DNA of 64,000 nt from Rhodobacter sp. (GTDB taxonomy: Bacteria; Pseudomonadota; Alphaproteobacteria; Rhodobacterales; Rhodobacteraceae), in NCBI GenBank assembly GCA_027490955.1, contig JAIXXB010000021.1, forward strand, positions 60,859-124,858, written 5' to 3'. Under the pieces are notes generated by a model, which saw only the letters and a list, made by a program, of their open reading frames with translations, was not told the origin of the DNA and did no database searches. Within the stretch, counting starts at the first letter, position 1. Each line of letters starts with the position of its first letter. The position numbers and the translations under genes are program-made. This document shows positions 10,590 to 21,470 of the stretch, piece after piece.

Positions 10590-11242
10590 TGCTGCCGCAA
10601 TTTGTCTACAACCCGCCCGATGTGCCATTGGACATCGTCTATGAAGATGCGGCGATTATTGTGGCGAATAAACCTGCGGGCCTATTGTCTGTTCCGGGCA
10701 AGAATGTGGGGCGCGAAGACTGTCTTATCGCCCGCCTGCAAGCCGCCCGTTGGGACGCGCTTTTGGTGCATCGGCTGGATTGCGATACATCTGGGCTGAT
10801 TATCTTTGCCCGCACCAAACAGGCGCAAGGGTTTTTGGGGGCCGAGTTTGAAAAGCGCCGCGCCGAGAAAACCTATATCGCGCGTGTTTGGGGCGTGCCT
10901 GCCACGCGCGAAGGGGTGATTGATCTGCCCATCGGCCCAGATTGGAACGACCGCCCGCGCCAGATGATTGACCAGAATAATGGCCGCCCATCGCAAACCG
11001 TATGGCGCATGATCGAGGATGACGGGCAGACCGCGCGTGTTGAACTGCGGCCCAGAACAGGCCGCAGCCATCAGTTGCGCGTGCATATGCAGGCGCTGGG
11101 CCATCCGATTTTGGGCGATCCGATTTACGCATCTGGCGCGGCGCTGTCCTTTCCCCGCCTGATGCTGCATGCGCAAGTTTTGGCCTTGCATCACCCGTTT
11201 TCCAAGGATTGGGTAAGCTTTACCGCACCCGCGCCGTTTTAA
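10589..11242 (+). CDS. RluA-family pseudouridine synthase
   Basis: VHRLDCDTSGLIIFA catalytic motif, GRSHQLRVHMQALGHPILGD. Confidence 0.93.
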   Translation: MLPQFVYNPPDVPLDIVYEDAAIIVANKPAGLLSVPGKNVGREDCLIARLQAARWDALLVHRLDCDTSGLIIFARTKQAQGFLGAEFEKRRAEKTYIARVWGVPATREGVIDLPIGPDWNDRPRQMIDQNNGRPSQTVWRMIEDDGQTARVELRPRTGRSHQLRVHMQALGHPILGDPIYASGAALSFPRLMLHAQVLALHHPFSKDWVSFTAPAPF

Positions 11243-11303
11243 CGTCAAAAACCTGTTAACCCCTGCATTATAGGGTTGAGGAAACATCGCTAAGGGGCTG
11301 TCC

Positions 11304-12929
11304 ATGTCTGTTCTGCGCACGTTCTTCTCGCTTCGCTATGCGGCCTTTTCGGGGGCGCTTGGGGTGCTGATCTGCACCTCGGTTCTGGCGCTGATCTTGC
11401 CGCAGTTTGGTGGGGTTATTTGGCCGATTTGGGGCGTGGCGCTGATGTTGTCACTGCTTGGCATTTATGATGTGGCGCAAAAACGCCATGCGATTTTGCG
11501 CAATTATCCTGTGGCGGCCAACCTGCGCTTTTTGTTGGAATCGATCCGCCCTGAAATGCGACAGTATTTCTTTGAAGGGGAAAAAGACGGCGCGCCCTTT
11601 CCGCGTGATAAGCGGGCAATCGTCTATCAGCGTGCGAAAAAGGAATTGGACAAACGCCCTTTTGGCACGATGTATGATGTCTATGCGCCGCAGTTTGAAT
11701 GGCTGCATCACTCTATCGCGCCCAAACCAGCCGCCCCTGTTTCCGATTTGCGGGTGACAATCGGGCAGGGCGCACGTGCCTATTCGGCATCGCTTTTGAA
11801 CATATCCGCCATGAGTTATGGGGCCTTGTCTGCCAATGCCATTCGATCCTTGAACAAAGGTGCGCGGGCGGGCGGGTTTTTCCATGACACGGGCGAAGGC
11901 GGGGTTTCGCCCCATCACCGCGAATTTGGCGGCGATTTGGTCTGGGAACTGGGGTCTGGCTATTTCGGCGCGCGCGCCGCAGATGGCGGCTTTGACGCTG
12001 CCCGTTTTGCCGATGTGGCGGCGGATGAGCAGATAAAGATGGTTGAATTGAAACTGTCGCAAGGGGCCAAACCTGGCCATGGCGGCGTGTTGCCTGCGGC
12101 CAAGGTCAGTGCGGAAATTGCCGCCATTCGCGGCGTGCCGATGGGGGTGGATTGCGTCTCGCCCGCGCAACATTCGGTTTTTTCTACCCCGATTGAATTG
12201 CTGCATTTCATCGCCAAAATGCGCGATCTGTCAGGCGGCAAACCTGCAGGGTTTAAGCTGTGCATCGGCCATCGGTGGGAGTTTATGGCGATTTGCAAAG
12301 CGATGCTGGATACGGGCATCACCCCTGATTTCATTGTGATTGACGGAAAAGAAGGGGGCACTGGCGCGGCCCCGTTAGAGTTTATGGACCATGTCGGAAC
12401 ACCGCTGCGCGATGGGCTGAACTTTGCCCATAATGCCCTGCGCGGCGTGGGCCTGCGTGAGAAGCTGCGCCTTGGCGCATCGGGCAAGATCACCTCGGCC
12501 TTTGATATGGCGCGGGTGATGGCACTGGGGGCAGATTGGTGCAATTCGGCGCGCGGATTTATGTTTGCGGTGGGCTGTATTCAGGCGCAATCGTGCCACA
12601 CGGGAACCTGCCCTACGGGGGTGGCCACGCAAGACCCTGCGCGCGGCCGCGCCATCGATGTGCCGAGCAAAGCTGATCGCGTGGCCTCTTATCATCGCTA
12701 TACCTTGATTGCCCTGTCTGAATTGGTGGCGGCTGCGGGCCTGCCGCACCCGCGCGATCTGCGCGGGGCGCATTTTTTGCAGCGCTCGGCTGCCGATCAG
12801 GTGGTGGGGCTGGATCAGATATACCCACAATTGCGCAGCGGCGAATTGCTGTCAGATCACGATCCATCATCGGTTTTCGGCGTAGCCTTTGCTGCAGCCT
12901 CGGCGCATAGCTTTGCGCGGCAGGGCTAA
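11304..12929 (+). CDS. FMN-binding glutamate synthase family protein
   Basis: GEGGVSPHHR, IDGKEGGTGAAPLEFMDHVG, NSARGFMFAVGCIQAQSCHTGTCPTGVATQDP. Confidence 0.93.
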   Translation: MSVLRTFFSLRYAAFSGALGVLICTSVLALILPQFGGVIWPIWGVALMLSLLGIYDVAQKRHAILRNYPVAANLRFLLESIRPEMRQYFFEGEKDGAPFPRDKRAIVYQRAKKELDKRPFGTMYDVYAPQFEWLHHSIAPKPAAPVSDLRVTIGQGARAYSASLLNISAMSYGALSANAIRSLNKGARAGGFFHDTGEGGVSPHHREFGGDLVWELGSGYFGARAADGGFDAARFADVAADEQIKMVELKLSQGAKPGHGGVLPAAKVSAEIAAIRGVPMGVDCVSPAQHSVFSTPIELLHFIAKMRDLSGGKPAGFKLCIGHRWEFMAICKAMLDTGITPDFIVIDGKEGGTGAAPLEFMDHVGTPLRDGLNFAHNALRGVGLREKLRLGASGKITSAFDMARVMALGADWCNSARGFMFAVGCIQAQSCHTGTCPTGVATQDPARGRAIDVPSKADRVASYHRYTLIALSELVAAAGLPHPRDLRGAHFLQRSAADQVVGLDQIYPQLRSGELLSDHDPSSVFGVAFAAASAHSFARQG

Positions 12930-13747
12930 CCCTGCCCTTGTCCACTGCGCGCGCGCAGCCGCTCTTCCAGCCTGCGCAAGGCAAGGCTTAGGGAAATCGT
13001 GATGGTCAAATACAAAAGCGCCACCACATTATAGGTTTCGAAATAGCGAAAATTGCCCGCGGCCAGCACTTTGCCCAATTGGGTGATGTCCGATACGCCC
13101 AGCACTGAAACCAGCGACGAATCCTTGACCATCGCCACAAAATCATTGCCCAAAGGCGGCAAGATGGTGCGGAAGGCTTGGGGAAAAATGATGTGGCGAA
13201 AGCGTTGCCAGCCGTTCAGGCCCAATGCCTGCGCAGCCTCGATCTGGCCCTTGTCCACCGACAACAGGCCCGCGCGAAAGATCTCGGCCAAAAAGGCAGA
13301 ATAGGCGATGGTTAGGGCAATGATTGCCCGCGCAATCAAGGGAAAGTCGCGGGTTTTCCATGGATCAAGGCCAAACCAACTGCCCACCCAATTCACCGCC
13401 ACCACCAGCGCGGGGGCGGCCGCAAATGCGATATACAGCAGCAGCACCATAATCGGAATGCCGCGCACCACCTCGATGTAGAAGCGCGCCGATTGGCGCA
13501 GGATCACCCAGCGCGACAAGCCCGCAACCGCCAGCCCCAGACCCATGGCGCAGGCAGAGCTATAGGCGATCACCGCAACAAAGGCCGTCACCGCGATGCC
13601 CTGCACCAGCGTGCCCATGACATCGGCATAGATTTGGTTGGCCCAAACTTCGTAAAACAGCCACAGGATCAGACCGACCAACAAGATCAGCCAATATGGC
13701 CGCTCACCCCCTGCCATCTGTGGATTATGCGGATTGGGGGCGGTCAT
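12926..13747 (-). CDS. Amino-acid ABC transporter permease (HisM/ArtQ type)
   Basis: EVVRGIPIMVLLLYIAFA, EIFRAGLLSVDKGQIEAAQALGLNGWQRFRHIIFPQAFR. Confidence 0.92.
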   Translation of the reverse strand: MTAPNPHNPQMAGGERPYWLILLVGLILWLFYEVWANQIYADVMGTLVQGIAVTAFVAVIAYSSACAMGLGLAVAGLSRWVILRQSARFYIEVVRGIPIMVLLLYIAFAAAPALVVAVNWVGSWFGLDPWKTRDFPLIARAIIALTIAYSAFLAEIFRAGLLSVDKGQIEAAQALGLNGWQRFRHIIFPQAFRTILPPLGNDFVAMVKDSSLVSVLGVSDITQLGKVLAAGNFRYFETYNVVALLYLTITISLSLALRRLEERLRARSGQGQG

Positions 13748-13768
13748 ATCGCCGCCCCCCAAACGCGA

Positions 13769-14563
13769 TTACTGGCCCATCTTATAGTCAAGGAACCACT
13801 TTTTGTTCAGCGCATCAATCGTGCCATCTGCCTTCAGCGAGGCAATGGCGGCATTCATCGGGGCCACCAAATCGCTGCCCTTGGGGAAGATAAAGCCGAA
13901 ATCTTCCGTGCCCAGTTTTTCGCCGATGATCTTCAACGCGCCGCCCGACGCTTCGACATAGCCCGCGCCAGCGGTGCCATCTGTCAGCAGCAAGTCCACA
14001 TCTCCTGCCTTCAGCGCCTCGACAGTTGCGCCAAAGGTTTCGAACAGCTTGATGCGTGGGTTCGCCTCGTTGCCATCAAGCACGTTGTAAACGCCCACGT
14101 AAAATGGCGTGGTGCCAGGCTGGGCGGCCATCAGTAAATCTGGATTGGCGGCAAAGCTGGCCGCATCGGTAAAGCGCGCCTCATCACCGCGCACCATCAT
14201 CACCATTTCCGAGGTCATATAGCTGTCAGAGAAATCGACCTGTTCTTTGCGGTCATCACGAATGGTGATGCCCGTCATGCCCAAATCGAACTGCCCTTCG
14301 GAAACGGCAGGGATCATGGCATCCCAAGAGATGTTTTCGTATTTGATTGTGGCATTCAAACGCTTGGCGATTTCGGCCATCGCGTCATATTCCCAGCCAA
14401 TCGCAGCGCCGCTGGCATCCAAAAACTGCAAGGGCGGATAGGCGTTTTCAGTCACAACCACAATCTCGCGGCCCGCCAAATCTGGCAGGTCTTGTGCCAA
14501 GGCTGCGGTGGTTGCCAGCATCAGCGCGGCAACTGTGGCAATGCGGGGGGCAAATGATGTCAT
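13769..14563 (-). CDS. Amino-acid ABC transporter substrate-binding protein
   Basis: Signal peptide; PBPb motifs [39 protein letters not shown]. Confidence 0.9.
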   Translation of the reverse strand: MTSFAPRIATVAALMLATTAALAQDLPDLAGREIVVVTENAYPPLQFLDASGAAIGWEYDAMAEIAKRLNATIKYENISWDAMIPAVSEGQFDLGMTGITIRDDRKEQVDFSDSYMTSEMVMMVRGDEARFTDAASFAANPDLLMAAQPGTTPFYVGVYNVLDGNEANPRIKLFETFGATVEALKAGDVDLLLTDGTAGAGYVEASGGALKIIGEKLGTEDFGFIFPKGSDLVAPMNAAIASLKADGTIDALNKKWFLDYKMGQ

Positions 14564-14632
14564 AGCTCTCTCCTGATGGTTTTTTGCACTTATCGGGCCA
14601 AAAGCGCCCTTTCGCAAGGGGGCAACGGGTGG

Positions 14633-15373
14633 TTAGGGTTTGACGCTGGCGGTGACGTAATTGACCGACAGATCGCGCGCCGACAGCGACCAGCGCCACA
14701 AAATGGGGTTAAACACCATGCCCTTGCGGTCGACTGCGCGCAGGCCCGCGCCGTGGATCAGGGCATATAGCTCGTCTGGCGTGATGAATTTGGCCCAATC
14801 ATGCGTGCCCTTGGGCAGCCAGCGCATCACCCATTCTGCGCCGATAATCGCCATGGCATAGCTTTTGGGATTGCGGTTGATGGTCGAGCAAATCATCAGC
14901 CCGCCGGGTTTTAGCAGCGCATGACAGGCCGCCAGATAGGCCGCAGGCCCCTCGACATGTTCGATGACTTCCATATTCAGCACCACATCAAACTGCTCGC
15001 CCGCGCTGGCCAAATCTTCGGCGGTAGTGTGGCGATAATCGATGGTCAATCCCGATTGCTGCGCGTGAATCTGCGCCACGGGAATGTTGCGCGGCGCGGC
15101 ATCGGCCCCAACCACATCGGCCCCCAGCCGCGCCATAGGTTCAGACAGCAGTCCGCCGCCGCAGCCGATGTCCAAAATGCGCAGCCCTGCAAAAGGCAAG
15201 GGCGCGGTCAAATCGCGGTCATATTGGGCGGCGATCTGCTGCGTGATATAGGACAGACGGCAAGGGTTCATCTGATGCAATGGCTTGAACTTGCCATTCG
15301 CATCCCACCATTCTGCGGCCATCGCCTCGAACTTGGCGACTTCGGCCGCATCGATTGTGCTGATTTTTGTCAT
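14633..15373 (-). CDS. ubiG: Ubiquinone biosynthesis O-methyltransferase UbiG
   Basis: [43 protein letters not shown]. Confidence 0.95.
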   Translation of the reverse strand: MTKISTIDAAEVAKFEAMAAEWWDANGKFKPLHQMNPCRLSYITQQIAAQYDRDLTAPLPFAGLRILDIGCGGGLLSEPMARLGADVVGADAAPRNIPVAQIHAQQSGLTIDYRHTTAEDLASAGEQFDVVLNMEVIEHVEGPAAYLAACHALLKPGGLMICSTINRNPKSYAMAIIGAEWVMRWLPKGTHDWAKFITPDELYALIHGAGLRAVDRKGMVFNPILWRWSLSARDLSVNYVTASVKP

Positions 15374-15426
15374 AACGCCTCCTTGCACTTGCGCCCATAG
15401 CATCGCAATCTGGTATCTTATATAGG

Positions 15427-16404
15427 ATGATTATGGATCACAGATCAGGGCAAAAGCGCGCAGTTGAATATCTTTATCCGCCGATCGACCCCTTCGATCA
15501 GCGCGTGATGGATATGGGCGAAGGCCAAAGCGTTTATGTCGAACAATGTGGTCGCCCCGATGGCGTGCCCGTGCTGGTGCTGCATGGCGGGCCAGGAGGT
15601 GGGTGCAGCCCTGCCATGCGCCGCTATTTTGACCCGAATGTGTACCGCGTGGTGCTGTTTGATCAGCGCGGATGTGGTCGCTCGCGCCCGCATGCCTCGG
15701 TCGAACATAACACCACGTGGCATTTGGTCAGCGATATCGAAGCCATCCGCCAAGCGCTGGGGATCGAGCGGTTTATCCTGTTTGGCGGATCATGGGGGGC
15801 CACGCTGGCGCTGGTCTATGCCATTTCCCACCCGATGCGTGTGCGCCACTTGGTGCTGCGCGGCGTGTTTTTGTCGATGAAATCGGAACTGGATTGGTTT
15901 TATGGCGGCGGGGCAGGGGCGTTTTTCCCTGAACTTTGGGCCAAGTTTTGCGATTTGATTCCGCATGGTGAACAAGACGATATGATTGCCGCCTATCACC
16001 GCCGCCTGTTCAGCGGCGATCTGGCATTGGAAACGCGGGCGGCGCGCCTGTGGGCCAATTGGGAAAATGCGCTGGCATCGGTGCATAGCGCGGAAAATCT
16101 GGGCGACAGCCCTGCCGAATATGCCCGCGCCTTTTCGCGGCTGGAATCGCATTATTTCATCAATGGCGGCTTTTTGGCCCATGATGGGTGGATTTTAGAT
16201 AACAAAAGCCGCATCAGCGCCATTCCTGCCGACATCATTCAGGGCCGTTTTGATATGATCTGCCCGCCTTTGTCGGCCTATCGTTTGGCCAGAGGTTGGG
16301 CGGCGGCGAATTTGCGCATGATTGGGCTTGCAGGCCATGCCCTCTCCGAGGCGGGCATATCCGAGGCGCTGGTCGGCGTTATGGACAGTTTGCGCGCGCG
16401 CTAA
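15427..16404 (+). CDS. pip: Proline iminopeptidase
   Basis: [45 protein letters not shown]. Confidence 0.95.
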   Translation: MIMDHRSGQKRAVEYLYPPIDPFDQRVMDMGEGQSVYVEQCGRPDGVPVLVLHGGPGGGCSPAMRRYFDPNVYRVVLFDQRGCGRSRPHASVEHNTTWHLVSDIEAIRQALGIERFILFGGSWGATLALVYAISHPMRVRHLVLRGVFLSMKSELDWFYGGGAGAFFPELWAKFCDLIPHGEQDDMIAAYHRRLFSGDLALETRAARLWANWENALASVHSAENLGDSPAEYARAFSRLESHYFINGGFLAHDGWILDNKSRISAIPADIIQGRFDMICPPLSAYRLARGWAAANLRMIGLAGHALSEAGISEALVGVMDSLRAR

Positions 16405-17429
16405 AGGCGGAAGTCGGGTGGGATGGTGTCGCGCCCGTCCAACACCAGATCGGCCATGACTTGCGCGATTTTTGGGGCCATTCCAAAACCAATCTTAAAG
16501 CCGCCGTTGGCCACAAAATGTCCCGCGCGGCCAGGCCAAGCGCCCAGAATCGGCGCGCGGGTGATGGCGCGGGGGCGGACACCCGCCCAGCGGTCAATCA
16601 CCTGTGCAGCTGCCAGTGCAGGCACAATGGCGCGTGCGCGGCTGATCAGCGCGTCTAGCCGATCATCAGTTGCCCCTGCATCATCCCATTGGTTTTCAGA
16701 GGTTGACCCAATCGCCACAGTGCCATCGCTATGGGGCACGATATGCAGATTATCCGCGTATATTTGTGGCAGCTCGCGCGCGTCATAGTCCAATAAGGCG
16801 GCTTGCCCCTTTACCCCGCCGCCCATCGGCCTGCCCAAATCACGGCCCAAATCTGCAAGGCCCGCAAGTCCCGTGGCCCAGATCACATAGCCCTCATCTG
16901 CCGCATCGCCCAGAACAACCCGCCCGCCCAGCGCCGCAATTGCCGCCGCGAGCGCAGCGCCCGCGCGGCGCGGATGCAGGCGTGCCGACAGGCTGTCATA
17001 GACCAAATATCCCGAAGGGCTGGCAGGTTCCCACGCAGCGCCCGTGGCTGGGTGCAGCGCCCATTCGGCATGATCGCCCCAGTTTTGCGCCGCCCCCGCC
17101 GCGCGCGCGCGGGCCAGTTCCAGCCCCGCGCCGTCCTCAATCGGTTGCCATCGCCCCTTGCGCGCATAGCCCGCATCCAGCCCGCCCGTTTGCGCCACCC
17201 CATCCCAAAACGCCTGTGCCATCAGCAGGCTGTCCAGTTGAAACGCCTTTTTTGCGTTCCAACTGTCGGGCACATGCGGGGTCAGCGCGCCCACCAGCCC
17301 GCCCGATGATCCCGCCCCAATGGCTGTGGTTTCGATCACCTGCACCTTTGCGCCGCGCTGGGCTGCCTGATAGGCGATGGACAGGCCAAAAATCCCCGCG
17401 CCGCGCACTGTTACGTCATATCTTGCCAT
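16401..17429 (-). CDS. FAD-dependent oxidoreductase (DAO family; possibly MnmC oxidase-like)
   Basis: VRGAGIFGLSIAYQAAQRGAKVQVIE; GVRPRAITRAPILG; adjacent to mnmD. Confidence 0.85.
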   Translation of the reverse strand: MARYDVTVRGAGIFGLSIAYQAAQRGAKVQVIETTAIGAGSSGGLVGALTPHVPDSWNAKKAFQLDSLLMAQAFWDGVAQTGGLDAGYARKGRWQPIEDGAGLELARARAAGAAQNWGDHAEWALHPATGAAWEPASPSGYLVYDSLSARLHPRRAGAALAAAIAALGGRVVLGDAADEGYVIWATGLAGLADLGRDLGRPMGGGVKGQAALLDYDARELPQIYADNLHIVPHSDGTVAIGSTSENQWDDAGATDDRLDALISRARAIVPALAAAQVIDRWAGVRPRAITRAPILGAWPGRAGHFVANGGFKIGFGMAPKIAQVMADLVLDGRDTIPPDFRL

Positions 17430-17473
17430 TCACCGCGCCGCCCTTCATGGTCTGGCCTAAAGGATTAGCTTGA

Positions 17474-18145
17474 ATGCGCAGTAACGACCAGACCGCCAGC
17501 ATAGAATGGCGCGAGGGCGGGGTTCCCGTCTCGACCCGTTTTGACGATCCTTACTTTTCCATCGCGGACGGGCTTGCCGAAACGGGCCATGTGTTTTTGG
17601 CGGGAAATGATCTGCCTGCGCGGTTTCGGGCGGGGTTTTCCATTGCGGAACTGGGCTTTGGCACGGGGCTAAACCTGCTGGCCACTGCGATGATTTGCCC
17701 CAGTGATTGCCCGATCAGCTATACCAGTTTTGAAGCCTACCCGATGCAGGCCGATGACATCGCGCGCGCGCTGGAGCTTTTCCCCCAAACCGCCGCTGTC
17801 GCCGCGCCGTTTTTGAGGGCTTGGCGCGCGGGGGCCCGCGCCTTTACCCTTGGGCCGATTGCGGTGGAACTTATTGTCGGCGATGCACAAGACACCCTGC
17901 CAAATTGGGCAGGCCGCGCCGATGCGTGGTATTTGGATGGGTTTTCCCCTGCCAAAAACCCGCAGCTTTGGTCAGCCGAATTGATGCGCGAGGTCGCCCG
18001 TCATACCGCCGCGGGTGGAACCTTTGCCACTTATGCGGCTGCAGGTCATGTGCGCCGCGCACTGGCCGAAGCAGGGTTTGACGTGGCGCGCGTGGCAGGA
18101 TACGGGCGCAAAAGGCATATGAGCAAAGGGGTGCTGCGGCCATGA
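17474..18145 (+). CDS. mnmD: tRNA 5-methylaminomethyl-2-thiouridine methyltransferase MnmD
   Basis: IAELGFGTGLNLLAT, AWYLDGFSPAKNPQLWSAELM, FATYAAAGHVRRAL. Confidence 0.92.
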   Translation: MRSNDQTASIEWREGGVPVSTRFDDPYFSIADGLAETGHVFLAGNDLPARFRAGFSIAELGFGTGLNLLATAMICPSDCPISYTSFEAYPMQADDIARALELFPQTAAVAAPFLRAWRAGARAFTLGPIAVELIVGDAQDTLPNWAGRADAWYLDGFSPAKNPQLWSAELMREVARHTAAGGTFATYAAAGHVRRALAEAGFDVARVAGYGRKRHMSKGVLRP

Positions 18146-19017
18146 CCGACAATCGAAAAGGCATATGGCTGATGATCGCCGCCGTGGCCGCCTTTGCCGC
18201 GCAAGACGGGTTTTCGCGTTATTTAGCAGGCACTTACAACACGCTGATGATTGTGATGATCCGCTATTGGGTCTTTGCTGCCTTTGTGATGTTTCTGGCC
18301 CTGCGCCGCCCCGAAGGCATGCGCGTGGCCATCGCGTCGACCCGCCTTTGGGCGCATTTTGTGCGGTCGGTGTTTTTGGTAAGCGAGATTATTTTGATCG
18401 TTTGGGGCTATACCAAAATTGGCCTGATCGAAAGCCACGCCGTATTTGCCATTTGCCCGCTGTTGGTGGTGGCCCTGTCTGGCCCCGTTCTGGGCGAAAA
18501 ACTCAGCTGGCAGCGCTGGGCGGCTGTTGGCACGGGCGTTGTGGGGGTGCTGATTATTCTGCGCCCCTCGTCTGGGGTATTCTCGCCTTGGGCGCTGCTG
18601 CCGCTGGGCGCGGCGGTGCTGTTTGCGACCTATTCGGTGCTGACGCGCTTGACCACGCGGGGCGAGCCGAACTTTCCTTCGTTCTTTTGGCCGGGTGTGC
18701 TGGGCGCGGGCATCATGACTGTGGTCGGCCTTGGCCATTGGCAGCCTGTGTTGCCCTTTGATTGGGTGCTGATCGCCGCCTATTCGGCGCTGTCGGTCTT
18801 TTCGCATTGGCTGCTGCTGAAATGCTACGAAGTGGCCGAGGCGTCATCTGTGCAGCCCTTTGCCTATTTGCAAATTGTGTTCGTTTCGATCATCGGCCTG
18901 ACGATTTACAACGAGGTGTTGCAGACCCATGTTGTGCTGGGTGCGGTGATTATCGTGGCGGCAGGCATCTATGCCCTGTGGCACGAACGTGGCAAGCCAA
19001 AGGCCGTCCTTCTATGA
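18142..19017 (+). CDS. EamA/DMT-family transporter (copy 1)
   Basis: Ten predicted TM segments, tandem EamA pattern (FAAQDGFSRYLAG..). Confidence 0.9.
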   Translation: MTDNRKGIWLMIAAVAAFAAQDGFSRYLAGTYNTLMIVMIRYWVFAAFVMFLALRRPEGMRVAIASTRLWAHFVRSVFLVSEIILIVWGYTKIGLIESHAVFAICPLLVVALSGPVLGEKLSWQRWAAVGTGVVGVLIILRPSSGVFSPWALLPLGAAVLFATYSVLTRLTTRGEPNFPSFFWPGVLGAGIMTVVGLGHWQPVLPFDWVLIAAYSALSVFSHWLLLKCYEVAEASSVQPFAYLQIVFVSIIGLTIYNEVLQTHVVLGAVIIVAAGIYALWHERGKPKAVLL

Positions 19018-19910
19018 AAACCACACAAAACCAACGCCTTGGCATTTACCTGATGATTGCCACGACCATCGTCTTTGCAATGCAAGATGGGGTATCGCGC
19101 CATCTTGGGGCCAATAACAACGTCTTTATGGTGGTGATGATCCGCTTTTGGTTCTTTGCCCTGTTCGTTATGGCCATCGCGGCGCGCAGCGAGGGCGGCC
19201 TGCGTGCGGCGGTGCGCACCAGGCGGCCGCTGACGCAAATCTTTCGCGGGGTTTTGCTGGTGGCCGAGGTTTGTGTGATGGTTGTGGCCTTTGTCAAACT
19301 GGGCCTGATTGAAAGCCACGCCGTGTTTATCGCCTACCCGCTGATCGTGGCCGCCCTGTCTGGCCCGATCTTGGGCGAGGCGGTGGGCTGGCGGCGTTGG
19401 TTGGCCATTGCCGTAGGCTTTGCAGGCGTGCTGATTATCTTGCAGCCGGGGCTTTCGGTATTCTCACCTTGGGCGCTGTTGCCGTTGATTTCGGCCTTTA
19501 TGTTTGCGCTCTATAGCCTGTTGACGCGGTTCGTCTCGCGCGAGGACAGCGCGCAGGTTAGTTTTTTCTGGACGGGCGTGGCGGGCGCTGTGGCCATCAC
19601 CCCCTTGGGCCTGATGCATTGGCAGCCCATGTCTGCGGCCGATTGGGGCTGGATGGCCATGCTGTGCCTGACCGCAGCGCTGGGCCATTGGCTGCTGATC
19701 CGCGCCTATGCCGTGGCCGAGGCATCGGCCCTGCAACCCTTTGCCTATTTGCAACTGGTCTGGGTGTCTGTTCTGGGACTGCTCTTGCTAAACGAAACCC
19801 TGCGCCTGAACGTGGCCATTGGCGCGGTGATCGTGGCGGCGGCGGGCTTGTTTGCCCTGTGGCGCGAAAGGGTGCGCGCCAAATCCCGCCCCTTATCCAC
19901 AAAAGACTAG
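19014..19910 (+). CDS. EamA/DMT-family transporter (copy 2, paralogous)
   Basis: Strong similarity to preceding ORF; ATGA start/stop overlap. Confidence 0.9.
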   Translation: MKTTQNQRLGIYLMIATTIVFAMQDGVSRHLGANNNVFMVVMIRFWFFALFVMAIAARSEGGLRAAVRTRRPLTQIFRGVLLVAEVCVMVVAFVKLGLIESHAVFIAYPLIVAALSGPILGEAVGWRRWLAIAVGFAGVLIILQPGLSVFSPWALLPLISAFMFALYSLLTRFVSREDSAQVSFFWTGVAGAVAITPLGLMHWQPMSAADWGWMAMLCLTAALGHWLLIRAYAVAEASALQPFAYLQLVWVSVLGLLLLNETLRLNVAIGAVIVAAAGLFALWRERVRAKSRPLSTKD

Positions 19911-20047
19911 CCAAATTTCCCCTTTACAGTCTTTCGTCCATCCTACACTATATCTAGTAAGGGCAATGGGCGCGCCCGCAGTGGGTGGCGTTTCATAGCA
20001 GGTGTTGGGGCAATTTGCTAACCAACCGCCTTATGATGGGGTTAGAT

Positions 20048-20551
20048 ATGTCGCTTATCGATCAGATCTATGACGTCGATGATCTGCATCCCATTGATCT
20101 TGTAGAACATTTGGCATCCAGCAATGCGTGGGAATTTGACCGCGTGACCGATGATCAAATTGCCATGGCCGTCGAAGGGCAATGGCGCACCTATTCGGTA
20201 ACCTTGGCATGGTCGGATCAGGATGAAACCCTGCGGCTGATCTGCACCTTTGAAATGGAACCGCCCGCCGAACGGATGGGCGAAATTTATGATGTGATCA
20301 ACCGCTGCAACGATCTGGTGTGGACGGGGGCCTTTACCTATTGGGCCGAGCAAAAGCTGATGGTTTGGCGCTATGGGCTGTGCCTTGCGGGGGGGCAATT
20401 GGCGGGCGCGCAGCAGATTGACGCGCTGATCACCAGCGCTATCGTCGCCGCCGAGCGTTTTTATCCCGCCTTTCAATTGGTCGCTTGGGCCGATAAAACC
20501 CCCGCCTCTGCCATGCGTGTGGCTATGGCCGAGGCTTATGGCCACGCTTAA
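20048..20551 (+). CDS. YbjN domain-containing protein
   Basis: HLASSNAWEFDRVTDDQIAMAVEGQWRTYSVTLAW..FEMEPP..YDVINRCNDLVWTGAF. Confidence 0.82.
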   Translation: MSLIDQIYDVDDLHPIDLVEHLASSNAWEFDRVTDDQIAMAVEGQWRTYSVTLAWSDQDETLRLICTFEMEPPAERMGEIYDVINRCNDLVWTGAFTYWAEQKLMVWRYGLCLAGGQLAGAQQIDALITSAIVAAERFYPAFQLVAWADKTPASAMRVAMAEAYGHA

Positions 20552-20657
20552 GCGCGGCAATCCCCCCTCATCTGTTGAAACCCTGCGCACAAGGCTTTAG
20601 CCTGATGCAAAATGGGGGCCGCGCAGGTCGATAGCCTGCCGCAAAACAGGACATAAC

Positions 20658-21470
20658 ATGGCTTTGGATCGCGTATCACAAAACGGCTTGGTGCTGCTGG
20701 GCTGCGGCAAAATGGGTTCGGCCCTGCTGGCAGGGTGGCTGGCGGCGGGCATTCCTGCGCCTTCGGTTTGGGTGCTAGAGCCGAACCCATCTGATTGGCT
20801 GCGCGGGCTGGGCGTGCATTTGAACCAAGGTCTGCCGCCCCGCCCTGCCGTGGCGCTGCTGGCGGTCAAGCCGCAAATGATGGGCGCGGCGCTGCCCGCC
20901 CTGCAGGCGCTGGGCAATGGGGATACTTTGTTTATCTCTATCGCCGCAGGCACGGCCATTGCCACATTCGAGGCTGCACTTGGCGCGCGCACCCCGATTG
21001 TGCGCGCCATGCCCAATACGCCCGCCATGGTGGGGCGCGGCATTACGGGCCTGTGCAGCAATACTGCCGCCAGCGCTGCCGATATGGCTTTGGCCACAGC
21101 GCTGATGCAGGCCGTGGGACAGGTTGTCACCTTGGAGGGCGAGCATCAGATGGACGCTGTGACGGCCGTCTCAGGCTCTGGCCCCGCCTATGTGTTCTAT
21201 CTGATCGAGGCGCTGGCGCAGGCGGCTGTGGCGCAGGGGCTACCAGCCGATGTTGCCATGCAACTGGCGCGCGCCACTGTCTGTGGGGCGGGCGAGCTTG
21301 CGCATCAGTCCCCCGACCCTGCCGCCCAATTGCGCATCAATGTCACCTCGCCTGGCGGAACAACAGCGGCGGCGCTGGCGCATTTGATGGATGAAGGTGT
21401 GGGCCTTGCCCCGCTGATGGCCCGCGCTGTTGCCGCCGCCGCCGCGCGCGGCAAGGAGTTGGCAAAATGA
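20658..21470 (+). CDS. proC: Pyrroline-5-carboxylate reductase
   Basis: GCGKMGSALLAGWL, MPNTPAMVG, AVSGSGPAYVFYLIEAL. Confidence 0.95.
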   Translation: MALDRVSQNGLVLLGCGKMGSALLAGWLAAGIPAPSVWVLEPNPSDWLRGLGVHLNQGLPPRPAVALLAVKPQMMGAALPALQALGNGDTLFISIAAGTAIATFEAALGARTPIVRAMPNTPAMVGRGITGLCSNTAASAADMALATALMQAVGQVVTLEGEHQMDAVTAVSGSGPAYVFYLIEALAQAAVAQGLPADVAMQLARATVCGAGELAHQSPDPAAQLRINVTSPGGTTAAALAHLMDEGVGLAPLMARAVAAAAARGKELAK

